In this document: positions 23,601 to 35,936 of the stretch, one piece after another
Position numbering within the stretch: position 1 is the stretch's first letter
How the letters are laid out: each line of letters starts with the position of its first letter
From: Chalara sp. BL73
Lineage: Eukaryota > Ascomycota > Leotiomycetes > Helotiales
Direction: 5' to 3'
NCBI GenBank assembly: GCA_918026815.1
Contig: CAKJVC010000210.1
Location: forward strand, 186,001-250,000
Length of the DNA: 64,000 nt
The notes under the pieces: generated by a model
What the model was told of the DNA's origin: nothing
The model's database searches: none
What the model saw: only the letters and a program-made list of their open reading frames with translations
Position numbers and translations under genes: made by a program

Positions 23601-24470
23601 ACATTATAGATAGCTGTTTCCATTTCGCTATTATTGCAAACGACAACCAGCATGTGGCACAATTGGATGTGGGATGCTTTGCTCTAGAGGACAGTGCAAA
23701 GCCAAAGGCAAACAAGTGCTCGAGGAAAATATCAATCAAAAACTAACAATGCAACCACACCACACTTAAAGAGCATGCACGCGATCAGATATCAAAAAAT
23801 AAGCACCAACAGATAGGACAGCCAACGTCTTCTTCCTCCCAACGATAAAGGCAGCCGAGCATGCAGAAACACCGCCACAGCACTAGCCACACACACAAGT
23901 TTCATGGAATCAACACCACTTAGATGATTTATAAACCAGCAAAGAACTGAAAGTGATGCAAGAAAGTGGCCAGTGGCTCGCCCTTATATAGAAGAGAATC
24001 CAGCCATTGTTCCTGGTGTCAGTTTAATCCTCTGTGCTCGATTGTCTAGGCGGGATATCCGACAGGGTTTACACAACACAATAATATTTGTGTCCATATC
24101 CGCCATTAGCCTGATGCCGTGCCACGTATCTTCATTGTATTGTGCTCCCAGAGCTCCAAAAATTTCTTCAACCAGTCGATTGAGGTGTATAGAAATCGAA
24201 TAGAGAACCAAAAATATCAGTAAGAACAAAAAAAAGGACGGAAGACGGAGATATATAAGTAAATGGAAGCCTAAAGCTCGGGTCTGGGACCCAACAAGAG
24301 GCTAGGCCGGGTTGGGCTTGCGGCCAAGTGAGCAGAAACGCGAAATCTCGTGAGAACGCGTTGGATATTGACAACCCTTTTGCTGAACCTCATATTTCTT
24401 TTGCCTCTGTTCTTCCCCCATCATAGAACATCCTCGCACGTTCTAACATTTCGGTTGCTTAGATAAAATC
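20684..24470. other. 3.8-kb divergent intergenic region
   Basis: Lies between the minus-strand transporter and the plus-strand hydrolase, so it carries both promoters. The first 450 bases are C/T-rich on the plus strand, typical of a strong fungal promoter leader. I see no gene. A GTAC-rich degenerate repeat is listed separately. A G-run with A/T repeats sits near 21865-21895. Confidence 0.45.
22257..22375. repeat. Degenerate tandem repeat rich in GTACATTACA units
   Basis: Multiple copies of GTACATTACA, GTACAGTACA and CAGTACAGC-like words, about 9-10 bases each, follow one another over about 120 bases. GTAC is self-complementary, so the array can pair with itself. Confidence 0.6.
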
Positions 24471-25417
24471 ATGATTCAGTTGAAACCCTCCGACTTTCCT
24501 GAACTTGATGTCGATATCGTTCCCCCACCTCCCACTGGCCGCAGCGCCGTCAATGTTCTGATCCTGCTACATGGCCTTGGAGATTCCAACGAACCATTTA
24601 CACAGTTTGGTATGCCGTCATAGCCTAAGATATGCCCGGAATCCATATAAGGGGGCTTTGCGCACAGTTGAAAAACTGCAGGACTTAGATGCGGGGCTGA
24701 TGAACAGAAATCCTCTAGGTCGCAACATCAACCTCGCAGAAACGACATGCATCTCGGTCCGCGGAACAAATCCTATACCTGCATTGATACTCGGTCATGA
24801 AAACCCATCATTTCACTGGGCAGCAGATGTTGTGGTCCGTTCATTCTTCTTATTCGCTCCATCTTCTACCCCTCCATCTACCCCAAAAGCACAAATTCTT
24901 CAGACTTTAGCTGATGCCAATCCAGGTAGACAACCAAACCGGCCTACTGGACATCGACGGCGACTTCTCCAAATCCCTCTCACTCCTCAGCACCTCCCTC
25001 CTCGAGCCCCTCTTAACCACGCATAAAGTTCCCGCGCGACAAATCTTCTTCTATGGATACGGTCAAGGCGGGATGCTCGCGCTTTCCCTGCTTTCATCCC
25101 CCTCCTTCGCATCTCAAGAATTCGGCGGTCTGATAAGTATCGGCGGGCGACTCTCCTCCTCTATGTCCACGCCGTCGAAAGCGGAGGGGAAGGCTAGAAC
25201 ACCAGTGTTGGCATGCGCAGGGAGTAAGAGCAAGGAAGTGACGAAGGATGCAGTGGAGAAAGTGAGAGCGGTGTATCGGGATGTGGAGTATGTGAAATGG
25301 GCGAAGCCGGGCGATGGGATGCCCGCTTCGAGAGAGGAGATCCAGCCTATATTCGCTTTTTTGGGAAGGAGGCTGAGAAGTAGAGCCGGTGTCCCAGATG
25401 ATGCTCTTGAAATATGA
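24471..25417 (+). CDS. Alpha/beta-hydrolase, phospholipase/carboxylesterase-like, lacking the serine
   Basis: Exons 24471-24609, 24719-24834 and 24926-25417; the phases fit and give 248 aa. The N-terminal block VLILLHGLGDSNEPF (oxyanion-loop LHGLGD) and FHWAADVVVDNQTGL match the acyl-protein thioesterase/phospholipase-carboxylesterase superfamily. The nucleophile elbow reads GYGQGG at residues 129-134, with Gly131 where active members carry Ser. The usual histidine block near the C-terminus reads PGDGMPASREE without a clear His. It may therefore be a pseudo-enzyme or use another chemistry. Fungal homologues related to yeast YDL057W, as I remember them, share this feature, but I cannot check. 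The second intron has a weak GTCCGT donor; splicing there restores the conserved join HWAADVV-VDNQTG. No signal peptide; cytosolic is likely. Confidence 0.85.
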
Positions 25418-27068
25418 ATGGAAAGATTTTAAAGTACGATTTGCCCAGACTATGAATGTGTCATGAAATTTCGAGGCATTGAGTAGAGATTCTATGCACA
25501 CGTTGTATTTGCATGCTTCTTTTTGATTGATACTTAGTGGTAATGATCTCTGGCCCTCAATTGAGGTCTATAAAAGAGCATTCTTCACATCTTTCACTCT
25601 TCAAGCTGAGTTAGTTCTTACCAGGTCGATTCAGGCTGAAGGATTGGTAGCCTTTTCCTATCATCCAACTTTCTGAGCCTTCCAAACGCTCTGTGATTGT
25701 TCAGATGCTAATAATCCACGTTTCATTCATGAATCGTGTACCAAATGCAGGTATATTCTCAACATGTAGCACACAAAATATTCAGCAGTTACAAGCAATC
25801 GCAATATGACAGCAATGTCATCATAAACAATGACCTCTACACTCTCCCCCCACCCCCCCCCTTCAAACCTAATAATCCATAATTTGTTGACATGCTAATA
25901 GAGCAATATGCCCAACCACCCAAAATCAAAATCAACTCTACAAAATATTTTTTCTCTAGCTTACAGTGGCATATACATGCTCCATCCGGCTTTAGAGATC
26001 TAAAGAAAGAATCTCCATCAGAAACTAGACTAATTTATACCCTTTTGTCGCTCATTGCAGGTTTCAAAATAGCATGCAAACATTCCAACATTCAAACTCC
26101 CCCACCGAGCAAACACCAGCATCGTGACCCCCCTGGTGCTGTCTGTGGAAAGGATATAAAGTAACACGCCCGACACTGTTTCCCCTAGAAGAATAAACTA
26201 GAACAAGCCCCGAATAGAGTGTACGGTGGTGTGTTACCTGGGCAATTTATTATTCTCCTGCCTCTGCAGGTGCGCAAGGCATGCTTTCAAAGGCTTTATG
26301 CTTCCTATGCCTCGCAGGTACCCGCATCCCGGATCGGGATGTTATATTAAAAAGAAAAAGAAAAGTGAAAGCTTAAATAGACGGCGAAATACAGAATGAC
26401 AACAACGCCACCACCTATAACAAGGTGGCTGAAGTATTCATTGCTTCCTTCTTACGATACACTTGGGGAATCCTTCCCCGAAGCACAAATATGGTCTCCT
26501 CAGCGTCGCACTTAAACTACACACGGTGAACTTCTAAGCCATCGCCGTTCCGAGCGGCTCATACCTATAACCACCTGCAGACCGCCTTCTTGAAGACGTC
26601 GGATCTCGGGTCACCTACTGCTGCGCATTTATACATTTCCCTAGGCAGGGAAAATCTGCTGGATTCTAGGTTTCCCATCATACCCCTGCAGTTCTCGATA
26701 TTTAATTCAAGCATTGATGTCGTGAACTTCTCGTTGCTTAAATGATACCTCGGGAGACTTATAAAAGAGCCCATGCTTCAGCTGTCTTCAACTTTATCTA
26801 TGAATTACTGCGTTGGTCGGCCGAATATGAGGTGCGAGCTGGGCCGTGGTATATCATAAATTTAGACTGGTCTATTTCCCCGTTTCATGTTTGCCATCAT
26901 AAATTGACGCATAAATCAACGGAAACACCTTCCAAATTCCATAAATTCCAATAACATTAAAAAGAAAAAACTCCGTACAACAACATACGTCGGTCAAAAA
27001 CAGGTCCTCCAATCCCGGTTCTACCTGGGGACACATCCTATTATGAACGCCAAGCCGCCATCATGCTC
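25418..27068. other. Convergent intergenic region, no gene seen
   Basis: Lies between two 3' ends. The sequence is AT-rich, with a C-run near 25845-25860. Small frames at 25892-26164 (+) and 26565-26774 (-) lack any recognisable features. Confidence 0.45.
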
Positions 27069-30000
27069 TTATGGCATCTCAAAAGAAGCATCTCTATTCC
27101 TGCACTTCCTCTTCTCATGCTCATTCCGATTACGCTCCTGCCTATATCGAGAACCACACCCTAGCCGGCAGAGATGTAGAGGGTGCCTCGGGAGCGACGG
27201 CGAACCTGAGCTGAGGTTTCCTTCCTGTGGAAAGCGATCGGGGTCGAACTGGGGATGCATATCTCTGATGTGTCTATTTTTGTTTCCCAGGGACGGGAAT
27301 GCCTTGCCACATAGATCACAACTATGGGGTACACCTCTTGTTTTCTCTGCCCGCTTCTTCTTTTGGATTCTACTCGTGCGTTGTTTATGCTGGAGCACGG
27401 CTGCTCTTTGGATGCTTTTAGGTAGTGTGGTCTGGCTCTGAGGGAGAAAGTTAGTAACCCCCGGTGAGGAAGCTACGGTAGTAGACAACTCGTTTTCCCG
27501 AAGGAACTCCATCTCATACGGAGAACTTTGGCTTCTACTAGCTATTGACACCGTACTAATGGATCCTTCTATTTCTGCTGTTGATATTGTTGCTACTGGC
27601 TCATTAACTTCTATAGTCTCCCTTTGCAAGGCCATTGATAAGTTTTCCAAGTCTGCTGCAAAGGGTGAGGAAAGGTGCATATTAACGCAACTCATTGTCG
27701 GTATATCTTTTGACAGAAGGCTAAGGTACCTAGATAGATTCATAAATCTCTTTCGCAGACTCCAATGCTTCAAGGCCTTCTTTAAGTTGGTGGAGCCGAT
27801 CCGAATAGCTTTTTGTACGGATGATAGATCTGAGATTTGATCAAGGGGTGCGGAAGAAATCGTCTATGGAGGAGATATAATCAATAATATACTTCAAATC
27901 CGAGGCCGCCTTGCTTACCTTTTTGTATAGGTAGGCATCAAGTTGGTCGATAGTGCGAATATATCCACCCTGGATATCCCTCTTTGCCTCTTCAACGAAG
28001 TGGTGAAGGAGATTTGACGATTGAGCCTCAAGCATATCTGGGGCGCCGTAAGCCGTGCTAATTAATGAAGAGAGCGATCCCGGCGATTGCATATTGCCGT
28101 CTGAAAGACGCTGTATAATCGATCCTCGAATTACTGTTCTGCAAGTTAAAATAGAACTCTCGGTCGCTTACGAACTGATATACGTACCAAGAAAACATGC
28201 AATGAAAAAAGCAAAAATCGCCCCCATTCTGAGATATGCTGCAATAGTATCCTGTGTCGATTTTTGCTCTGCAATAGGGGGTATGGAAGTCTTTGCACTG
28301 CACCCTATATCTGGCTCCTTGAGAGGCGCCAGGTTAGGAGGCTCGGACAGGCGATGGATAGCTGTGCCTTTCGAATTAGGCTGAATACTCTCCTGCTCAG
28401 TCGTAGAGTTATCGCAAATGGAAGGATCATCGGCAGGCATCGCCATATTGCTCATTTCGGCAAACTCTCTGGCGAAAGAGCGAAGAAAATTGATATCGTT
28501 CCCAAAGTCACCTAGATCTTCTGGAATATTACTCATATCTTGACCCCATAGACAGAATACGAGCTCATCAAACAGGCTTCTGAGGGACTCCTCGACAGCC
28601 AGATATTTCCATCGTTGGAGATCGCGAAGAAAAGCATCATAATCGCCGAACTCTTTGATGAAGCTGGTTTTGCGCATGGCACTAGCCACAAGAAGTAGGC
28701 TGGTAATCTGTCGAAAATCTGCTGGAGGACGGTCTTTGCGCAGTCGCCGTATCGCTGAGATACCAAGCTTCCACAATTTCCGGTAGTCTTGAAGCTGGTA
28801 ACCAAGGTTGATGAAAGCAGCAGACGCTTCGATACTCGAGCTTGCTCTCATAAAGGAGTCATGCTCATTTCTTAGATATTGTTGAAGGACTTGCATCATG
28901 GTTTTGGGGGATTCCTGGATATCTTGGGTGGTTAAAGTTCTTGGTGAATGCAATATGGATAATGCCTCATTCAAGTCACCTTTATCTAATGCAACGCTTA
29001 ATGAGGAGCGTAAATTGCCTAAATCAGCGATGTTACAACGCTTTAGGAGGCACCGGGCTATATCTATATTGCCATTGACAATAGCTCTAGGAAACGGCCT
29101 TTCCATGAAGCAAGGGCCGGCATTTGGATCGACTTCGTAGCCAATCAATAATTGAACTAGACGCAGATCATTGGATATCACCGCTTCTCTCATTGGGAAC
29201 TCAGTAGATATCAATAGTCTCGCTGAGGAAAAGTCCTCTTGTCGAAGTGCCAATTCCATAGACCGCTCTGTAAAACTAGAGTATCCGCTCTTTTCAAGGA
29301 GGATCCTGGCTACATCATCCCGTCCGTTAGAGACAGCAGCGAGAATTTTATTAGCATTTTCGATGTTGAGTCGATGCTGATATCTTTTTAGCTCGTCTGG
29401 AATCATGCGTTGAAAGCTTGTCGGGCCACCCTTGATTAACCAGTAAGGCCATGAATATAACCAAGAATTTGGAAAGGGCCATGAAAATGAAGACGAAATC
29501 GGCGAATCCCGGAGAAGCACATTCCTATGCTGTGAACGAATATCTCTATCTGTTGGTGTTGGGCGGCGGCAGCTATGGGAGAATCCGTGCATTGTTTCGA
29601 CGGTGCGGTCGCAACAATAAGTACACGTAAAAGCATTACATCCAAGGTTCGAGATCTTGAGTAAATGTTAGCTTACTCATTTGAAAATTGAGAAACCAAT
29701 ATACTAACCTCGTTTGGTGTGGCCACATCTACGGCAGCAAGAAAGCCCTGACTTAGGTTGTCAAGGTCTTTTTCGAAGCTAGCTTGTAGAATATCCTCCC
29801 AATGATATTTAGAGAGACGCCCCTCCTTGTACAGCTTCTCAAAACCATATACACCTAAAACTTTTGCCACATCTCCTCGCTGAAGGAACACGTAGACAAA
29901 CAGTTGGAGCTCTTCAAGGACCCGATCTTTCGGAGAAGGATTCTGATCCTTCTCCCATAGAAAGATTTTTAACTTGTCGTAGTTATCTAGGATATTCTGG

Positions 30001-30531
30001 AGGCTGAGGCAAGTTTCGGCCTTGCTCTTGTATATGCCTGGGCATGCTTCACGGATTGCTTGACGGAGGCTCGGACTCCAGATGTCGATGCATTCGTCAG
30101 TTAGCTTGTCGGGCCTCCATGCACAGAAGCTTATCTCAGATGTAGAGGCGGACCAGTCGTCAATGCTCAGCTTTTTGAGACTTCCGTTAGGAGTGGAAAT
30201 ATGCCAAGAACTTTGCAACGCAGGAAGAGTCAGATCAGATTCTATACAAATGTAAACAGGCAACTCACTATTCGGCATCTTTTGTGAATATCCTGTACTG
30301 GTAAGGCTTTGCATGCTTGAACTGCTGTTGACCATCTGTATCTCCATCTTCAGAATCGGCAATCATGGTATTGCACTTAGATTGGTCGCCAGTTTTGGAT
30401 GTAGCGACATGCGGATCGTAGCCGGAATGACCAAAATCGTTGCCTACATATGAGGATGAATTAAATGGAGAAAATTCGTTGCCGGGGCTACTACTGGTGG
30501 CATCGTAAGTTGAGAGGCCATTGAGATCCAT
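27069..30531 (-). CDS. Ankyrin-like / transmembrane / C2H2 zinc-finger protein, 1083 aa
   Basis: Five exons on the minus strand: 30531-30269, 30210-29709, 29655-28184, 28138-27919 and 27863-27069. Introns are 45-58 nt (donors GTGAGT, GTTAGT, GTATAT, GTAAGC) and all phases close to 1083 aa. The N-terminus is Ser/Asn-rich, then about residues 88-255 form a helical domain. A Cys-rich knot (NAFTCTYCCDRTVET) opens exon 3. Ankyrin-like helical pairs cover about 355-460 (LAAVSNGRDDVARILLEKSG, RLVQLLIGYEVDPN), followed by a long helical region recalling the middle region of fungal regulators. One membrane segment lies at about 732-749 (GAIFAFFIACFLG). The C-terminal part has a C2H2 finger (C1001, C1004, H1017, H1022) and a second Cys/His cluster. 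A membrane-tethered regulator is possible. Because an alternative GTACGT donor would end the protein just after the membrane segment, two isoforms or two genes remain possible. Confidence 0.65.
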
Positions 30532-31119
30532 ATTATTAGCATTGGCAACGCAGATGGAAGGCGATGGTTGGCGCAAGGCTGTTGTCGAATATTTTAAGAA
30601 TTGCAAGAAGACAAGAAGTTAAGAAGTCAGGGAGATGAGAAACCTGAAGTTGGGTGAAACAGAGACATTGAAATGAAAGGCTGTTGGGGGGAAGGCTGTG
30701 TCTATTATACATTGTTTGTGGTTTGGGTGACATAAATGAGGCTCTGATTCTTACAGCTGAACTATCGACCAATGGTTGTACTGGGTAAAGCTGGCGCCCC
30801 GCCTTTCTAGGAATCAGGCTGGCCAATGTCTATTCACGTGCAAGATGCCCCACTTCTTAGGAATAAGGTTGCTCTTGGGTGTGACGGGCGGCCCGTGCTG
30901 TCCTTGGCGTCCCTCTCAAGGCACCTCTATGTATTATGGAATTATAATAATACAACAGGGCAAAGCAGAGGATGGTGAATTATTTGCCAACAACTCCCGA
31001 CTAATGCATCTCGTAGGAATAGAACAACAGGTATGTGACCAGAATCCCCTTTCCCGATTCTTCAAACCAAGCACATAACAGAGCTGCAAAGACAGAGTGA
31101 TCTACTTCCCGCTGTATAT
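30532..31119. other. Intergenic between two minus-strand genes
   Basis: About 590 bases holding the promoter of the ankyrin/C2H2 gene and the 3' flank of the 99-aa gene. I see no other coding unit. Confidence 0.5.
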
Positions 31120-31557
31120 CTACCTTTTAATTGGGGTAATAGCCAATCTACACGCCTCTTTATCTAATCCCTGTAGTTTCGCCTCATCTCTGCCATTGTT
31201 CAGTCGATATCCACCATCACGATTCTCCGACGCTACACGTAGGCATCATTAGTCTGCAAAATTATGCAAGATTAAGGAATTCAGCCTACCCAACCGCTTT
31301 CGGTGGCGCAGAGCCAGCCACAGGCCAGCCACGCCAAGAACTGTTCCCATAATGCCAAAGCTGATATCCATGATGAAGTCTCGAGACCAAACCTGATTAC
31401 TAGCATTCGCGGAGGCATTCGCAAGTTCAGTCGTAGCAACTGCTGCAGCCGTGACTAGATTATGAATTCAGCACTTACGAAGAGACTCCAAGATTGAATA
31501 ACTGTCAATCGAAGACCCAAAAAGTGGAGACTTACCTGTATGATTGGCGTCACACAT
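31120..31557 (-). CDS. Small single-pass membrane protein, 99 aa, three exons
   Basis: Exons 31557-31536, 31454-31290 and 31232-31120; donors GTAAGT and GTAGGC, both phase 1, with the open length exactly 100 codons including stop. Each exon alone is too short to stand out as an open frame. The protein begins MCDANHTVTAAAVATTELA and has NAS/NHT glycosylation-type sites in the short N-terminal part. It then has WSRDFIMDISFGIMGTVLGV leading into one membrane helix, a basic RHRKRL stop, and a polar C-terminal tail (NRDGGYRLNNGRDEAKL) of about 40 residues. The layout predicts the N-terminus outside and the tail in the cytoplasm. I cannot name a family; similar short proteins with an SRDF-type motif before the helix exist in related fungi as far as I recall. 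No function is claimed. Confidence 0.65.
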
Positions 31558-33153
31558 GATGGACTTGTTGGATAAGTTCAAAATGTAATTTTTATCATTG
31601 ATAAATAAATCGAATTAGGTTCTTTTAGAGGATTGGAGTTTCAAAAAGCTGGTGAAATGCAGGTAACCGGTGAGGAGTTTCGCTTTACTTATACCTCAGG
31701 TGCCGTGATGATTCCCAGAATTCTAGGAATACAAAATCTGTACAACATCCAAGAAAGGTTCCCACGCCTCCCACGCATCACTAAAAATATGAAACGTGGT
31801 GATTTCATACTTACCAATCAAGCTCCGCGAGGAGGTTAGGAATCCAAAACTGCTACATGCTGGCGTGAATGTTGGTATGCAACACCTTTGTAAGGCAACC
31901 TGATCGAATAAGATTTTCCCATAGACTAGTATCTAACTCGTAGGGGGGCTTGATATGTTAGTTACTAGATAGTTCAGCTGCTAGATCATGCCGATTTATA
32001 TGCTGCTCTGGAGGGCTTATATTCGAACGGGCCAGTGCTAATTATGAGTTTAATATACGAAATTTACCTGTATTAGATATAGCTTAAACATTACCAATGG
32101 ATATCTATATATAAAAACCATGGTAGTAGTCAATTTTAGCCTATGCTTTACCCGGCACTATCTAAATGAATAAAAAAGTTCGACTTACAACCGTGGAAAA
32201 TTGGGACCTGAATAGATCTAGATTCCCTCAATCCCGCTAAATAGACATGCGCTCAAAGCTATTACATCATTTACCATGCACATATATCAAATCTCTAGTT
32301 GCCGTTCCCCTATTTAACATTATAAAAATTCTCATCTGTAATTGTATATTGGGCTTACAATAAGCGGCACTAAAACCAGAGGCCTGAGGAAAGTAGATAA
32401 ATATTTCACTTAAAATCAAGCCGAGAGTAAAACTGAGATGGCAGCATATTCATGCATGAAAGCAATTATGGCGTCTGTCATTTAATACAAAGGCATTTGA
32501 CCGGCATTATATTTAGGTGCAACTACAAGACAAGGTAAAACATACCCCAGCCAAAAGAAATGATCCGTTTTCTGTGCTTTACGAACTTCACTTTAACAAT
32601 CTAGATCACACTTAACAAGGTATGTATAGTATGGTGATCATAGGCCCGGATCGTCGTGAAGACTGCCATTTATACATTCTTAGAACATCGGTCGGTCTTC
32701 TTCAAGTAGTTCTAAGCACAAGCGCAATATTAAAAGCTGTACTATAAGCTTGAATAATACGGCGCAACCAGATCTCCTTGATGATTAACTATACAATACT
32801 AGTTTTAAATGGGTATGACAGCGCACAGGCTTCTAAATATACCTGAGAGTAAATGCAAAACATCTGATTGTCTTGCCTCATGGTGGAGAAAATGACATAC
32901 TTACAATTATACAAATCTTTGAGCAAGAGGTACTGGCAGTATAGTGGTTATTTCAACTTGCTGGCATTTCTTCTAAATTTGGCAAGGAATGCGGATATTT
33001 AAAATGGCAATCAATTGTGCTATGATGTTTCAGGATGACCAAGCTGACAACAACAGGAGCAGTGACAGCATTGCTTCAAGTCATAGCAAGACATAACTGT
33101 TAGAATAAGTGGGTTTGAGAAACCTGCGCACACCGCCCTAATATTTCCTTTCA

Positions 33154-33185
33154 GAGAAACAATCAGAGAAACAATCAGAGAATAG
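33154..33185. repeat. Short tandem repeat, 12-base unit
   Basis: CAGAGAAACAAT is repeated twice in a row, followed by a partial third copy. Confidence 0.7.
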
Positions 33186-34114
33186 ATCCGGCGTTATGAA
33201 CAAGTTTCGCATCACAAGTATAGAACACCTCTATATGTTGAGGTTGGTCGAAGAAGTCGCTTACCGAAAAGAAATCTACCGGTTGGAGGTGATTATATAT
33301 CCGATTTCACTACGGAGCATCTGTGCTTTTCTCATTGCGAATTCACCGCATTTGTTTAACACATCCGGCGAGGTTGTGCGTGTTCTTTTTTGCACAACCT
33401 CTGTTATTGCAGTATACCCCACTTTCTTTCGACGATAAATAGGCATCTCTGGATATGAATCCATGTCTCATGCTGCTCCCATGTTCCAAGAACAGGGGAA
33501 TGGAAGCTCTGTGTATTTTCTAAAATTTAGAGCAAAGAGTGCTTCCAGAATTATGCACACTATGAATGTTCCATTCTCCGGTGTCGGTTGCTTTTAAGTA
33601 ATATGCTGTCTGCGGAAATACTGCCGATATTATACGTTTGGTTAAGACATGATGACAGAGAAGTGTTTGTGACAGCAAATGCTTTGCCAGCAGCAACTAT
33701 GTAGTTGCACGATAAGCGACTCTTTATTCCCTTAGTTTAATGAGTTCATCTTATTTTTTTATTAAAGCAATAACCCCACTTCTCTTTAGGCAGAGCTTTA
33801 CTCTACACGTCCTAAAAGTAATGCGTCTATAGTAACCATGGTTGGCGTTTACAGAGATGTCCCAAAGGCTGCTGTTAACTGTATCGGCTCACCCAGGCTC
33901 AGGCACAAGCGAAACAAGAGGGAATTAACTTTGCAGTTAAAAATGAACATAGATTTATTCCTAGGGCGTAAAACAAGCGAGATACCATTCAATTTAAGGC
34001 CAGCGCACCGAGCCACCTCCACTGATATCTAAAACAGTTCCACATCCCAGGCATAGCATCAGGTCCTGGCCACATCCGGCTGATCGTCAACTAGATCGGC
34101 CATCACTGTAAAAT

Positions 34115-34122
34115 CTGGTAAT
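34115..34122. repeat. Left target-site duplication of the MITE
   Basis: CTGGTAAT, identical to the copy at 34642-34649 on the other side of the element. Confidence 0.85.
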
Positions 34123-34641
34123 CAGTGTAAGAAAAAAAACTCTAATAACTCAAAGTGACTTTAAGTGACTTTAATTAGAGTTAGATTAGATTAGAGTTAC
34201 GAAATTTCATTAGAGTTAGATTAAAGTTAGAGTTAACTTTTAAAAAACTTTAAGTTAACTCTAATTATATACCAAATTTTATTAAAAAAATTATTAAATT
34301 AAACTACTATAAAATAAATTGAAAGCATTTTAGTAAATAGCTTTACTAATACGTTATTATTAATATAAAGTATTAAAAATCATTTTTTTTTCTAAAAAGC
34401 TGAAAATTAATCGAGTCGAGGTTCGGAATTAAACGTTTATCCGCTCCGATGCCAAGAAAACTATACTCAATTAAGCTTAATTCGGCCGGAAAAAAATTAT
34501 TCCATTTACTCTAATCAACTTTAAGTAACTTTAAATAACTCTAATAAGATTAGAGTTAGATTAGAGTTATAGCTTTCCATTTAGAGTTAGAGTTAGAGTT
34601 GAGTATATAACTCTAGAGTTTAACTCTAATTTCTCACACTG
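34123..34641. mobile_element. Non-autonomous hAT-type MITE, complete with target duplication
   Basis: The element starts CAGTGTAAGAAA and its other end, read in reverse complement, is CAGTGTGAGAAA: 12-base terminal inverted repeats with one mismatch. It is flanked on both sides by the identical 8-base sequence CTGGTAAT (34115-34122 and 34642-34649). An 8-base target duplication with CAGTG termini is the hallmark of the hAT superfamily. Inside, both ends carry clusters of TTAGAGTTAGA and its complement (about 34141-34260 and 34505-34630), which look like subterminal transposase-binding repeats. The middle is AT-rich with no coding capacity. At 519 bp it is a MITE that must depend on a transposase elsewhere. 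The intact duplication and nearly matching ends suggest a fairly recent insertion. Confidence 0.85.
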
Positions 34642-34649
34642 CTGGTAAT
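34642..34649. repeat. Right target-site duplication of the MITE
   Basis: CTGGTAAT, identical to the copy at 34115-34122. Confidence 0.85.
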
Positions 34650-35936
34650 CCATTAATAAGCGCAATAGATTAACGACCCTAAGGATCGATTCTTACCTTT
34701 TCCCTCCTTTCTATCCTCTCCTAGAACAAGCAATGCATATATCTTCACTTCCATTTATTCTAGATCCCTCGCATTCCCTGCAATTTCCCATGTCTAGCAT
34801 GTTTGTGACATGGGTGAACTCCTACAGAAAGTTACTATAAAACAACGAAGTATGAAGAGTCAAACAGCATACCTTTAAGTAATGCTTGTGCTTTGCCTGA
34901 AAGTTGGTTTGGTGATTGATGAGAATGATGAAAGCTTTATGTAGCAGCTGAAAGCTTGTGACAGCCCTTTGTACTTTATTCTATAGCCTTATTGCTGCTA
35001 CAACTTGATGATCCTTTCTGCATGATGCAACGCAATGGAATCTTCTACCGCGGCCAACACTTGGTAGGCTATGTGTATGTCGGCCATGATGCATTACATA
35101 TAATTTGTATATTTTTTGTATGCTATTCTGTGCATCTTGAGCCAAGACGGGGGTCATGATAAGCGCACTAAGAGTTTGCGGAAATATCACGCCAATTTGA
35201 AGTATACAAAGGGAAGGTGGCAACTCAAATACAACTATAAGGTTTTGAGAACTGTTGTAGGTTCTCAAGAATACTACTTGGCCTTGAGTATTTAAATATA
35301 AGGCGTTGTGTTTTATTTTTCCGAGTCTTCAATCCTTGATATTTTGTTCTTCCGTAAACTGTCACCACCGCCTTACCAAGGACCTTAGGCTCTGTGACTT
35401 TGTTATAGTAAAACCTTGGGAAGTATGAAACGGATAGATTGTAGATGATCTTATCACAGAATAGGTTGTAGAATAGGGCATATGATATTGATTGTAGAGC
35501 TAATAGAATCAACTATCTAGAGTGAACAAATAGGGGTCCTGATGCGAAGATCGACTAAGCCGAATATAGCCAATAGGCTTGGCCGTTTCACAGGAAGGCA
35601 GTCTGTATATACTACAGGACGGAATAGTGCAGAAAGCTTGCATAGAAGCGACCCAGGGAATAACCAGGCGTTGACGGCGCGTCGGTTAGTGTTTTTGGGG
35701 AAACCAAGTACATTTTGACGAGGACTCGAGATGAAGAAGAAAGAGGAGAGCAAGTGTCACATCAGTATGTTGCGACTAAGTATAAAGAATTCAGTAGGAA
35801 AACATCTAATCTACGCTGCCTGATGCTCATTGTATGCAACCTATTTTCGCTATTTTTCGTTTTCCTCGTTAGATGTCGCGTTTCTAAAAACAGCGTACCC
35901 AGCTATAATATATTTACCAGAGCACCAATAGAATTC

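Larger units (their letters stand above)
31558..35936. other. 4.4-kb AT-rich gene desert
   Basis: Strongly AT-rich, with many TA steps and no supportable gene. It contains a hAT-type MITE (34123-34641) and a short 12-base tandem repeat (about 33154-33185). Small frames at 33196-33464, 34981-35268 and 35225-35753 have no recognisable features. The composition is what repeat-induced point mutation or neutral decay would leave, but I cannot compute indices here. Confidence 0.5.
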
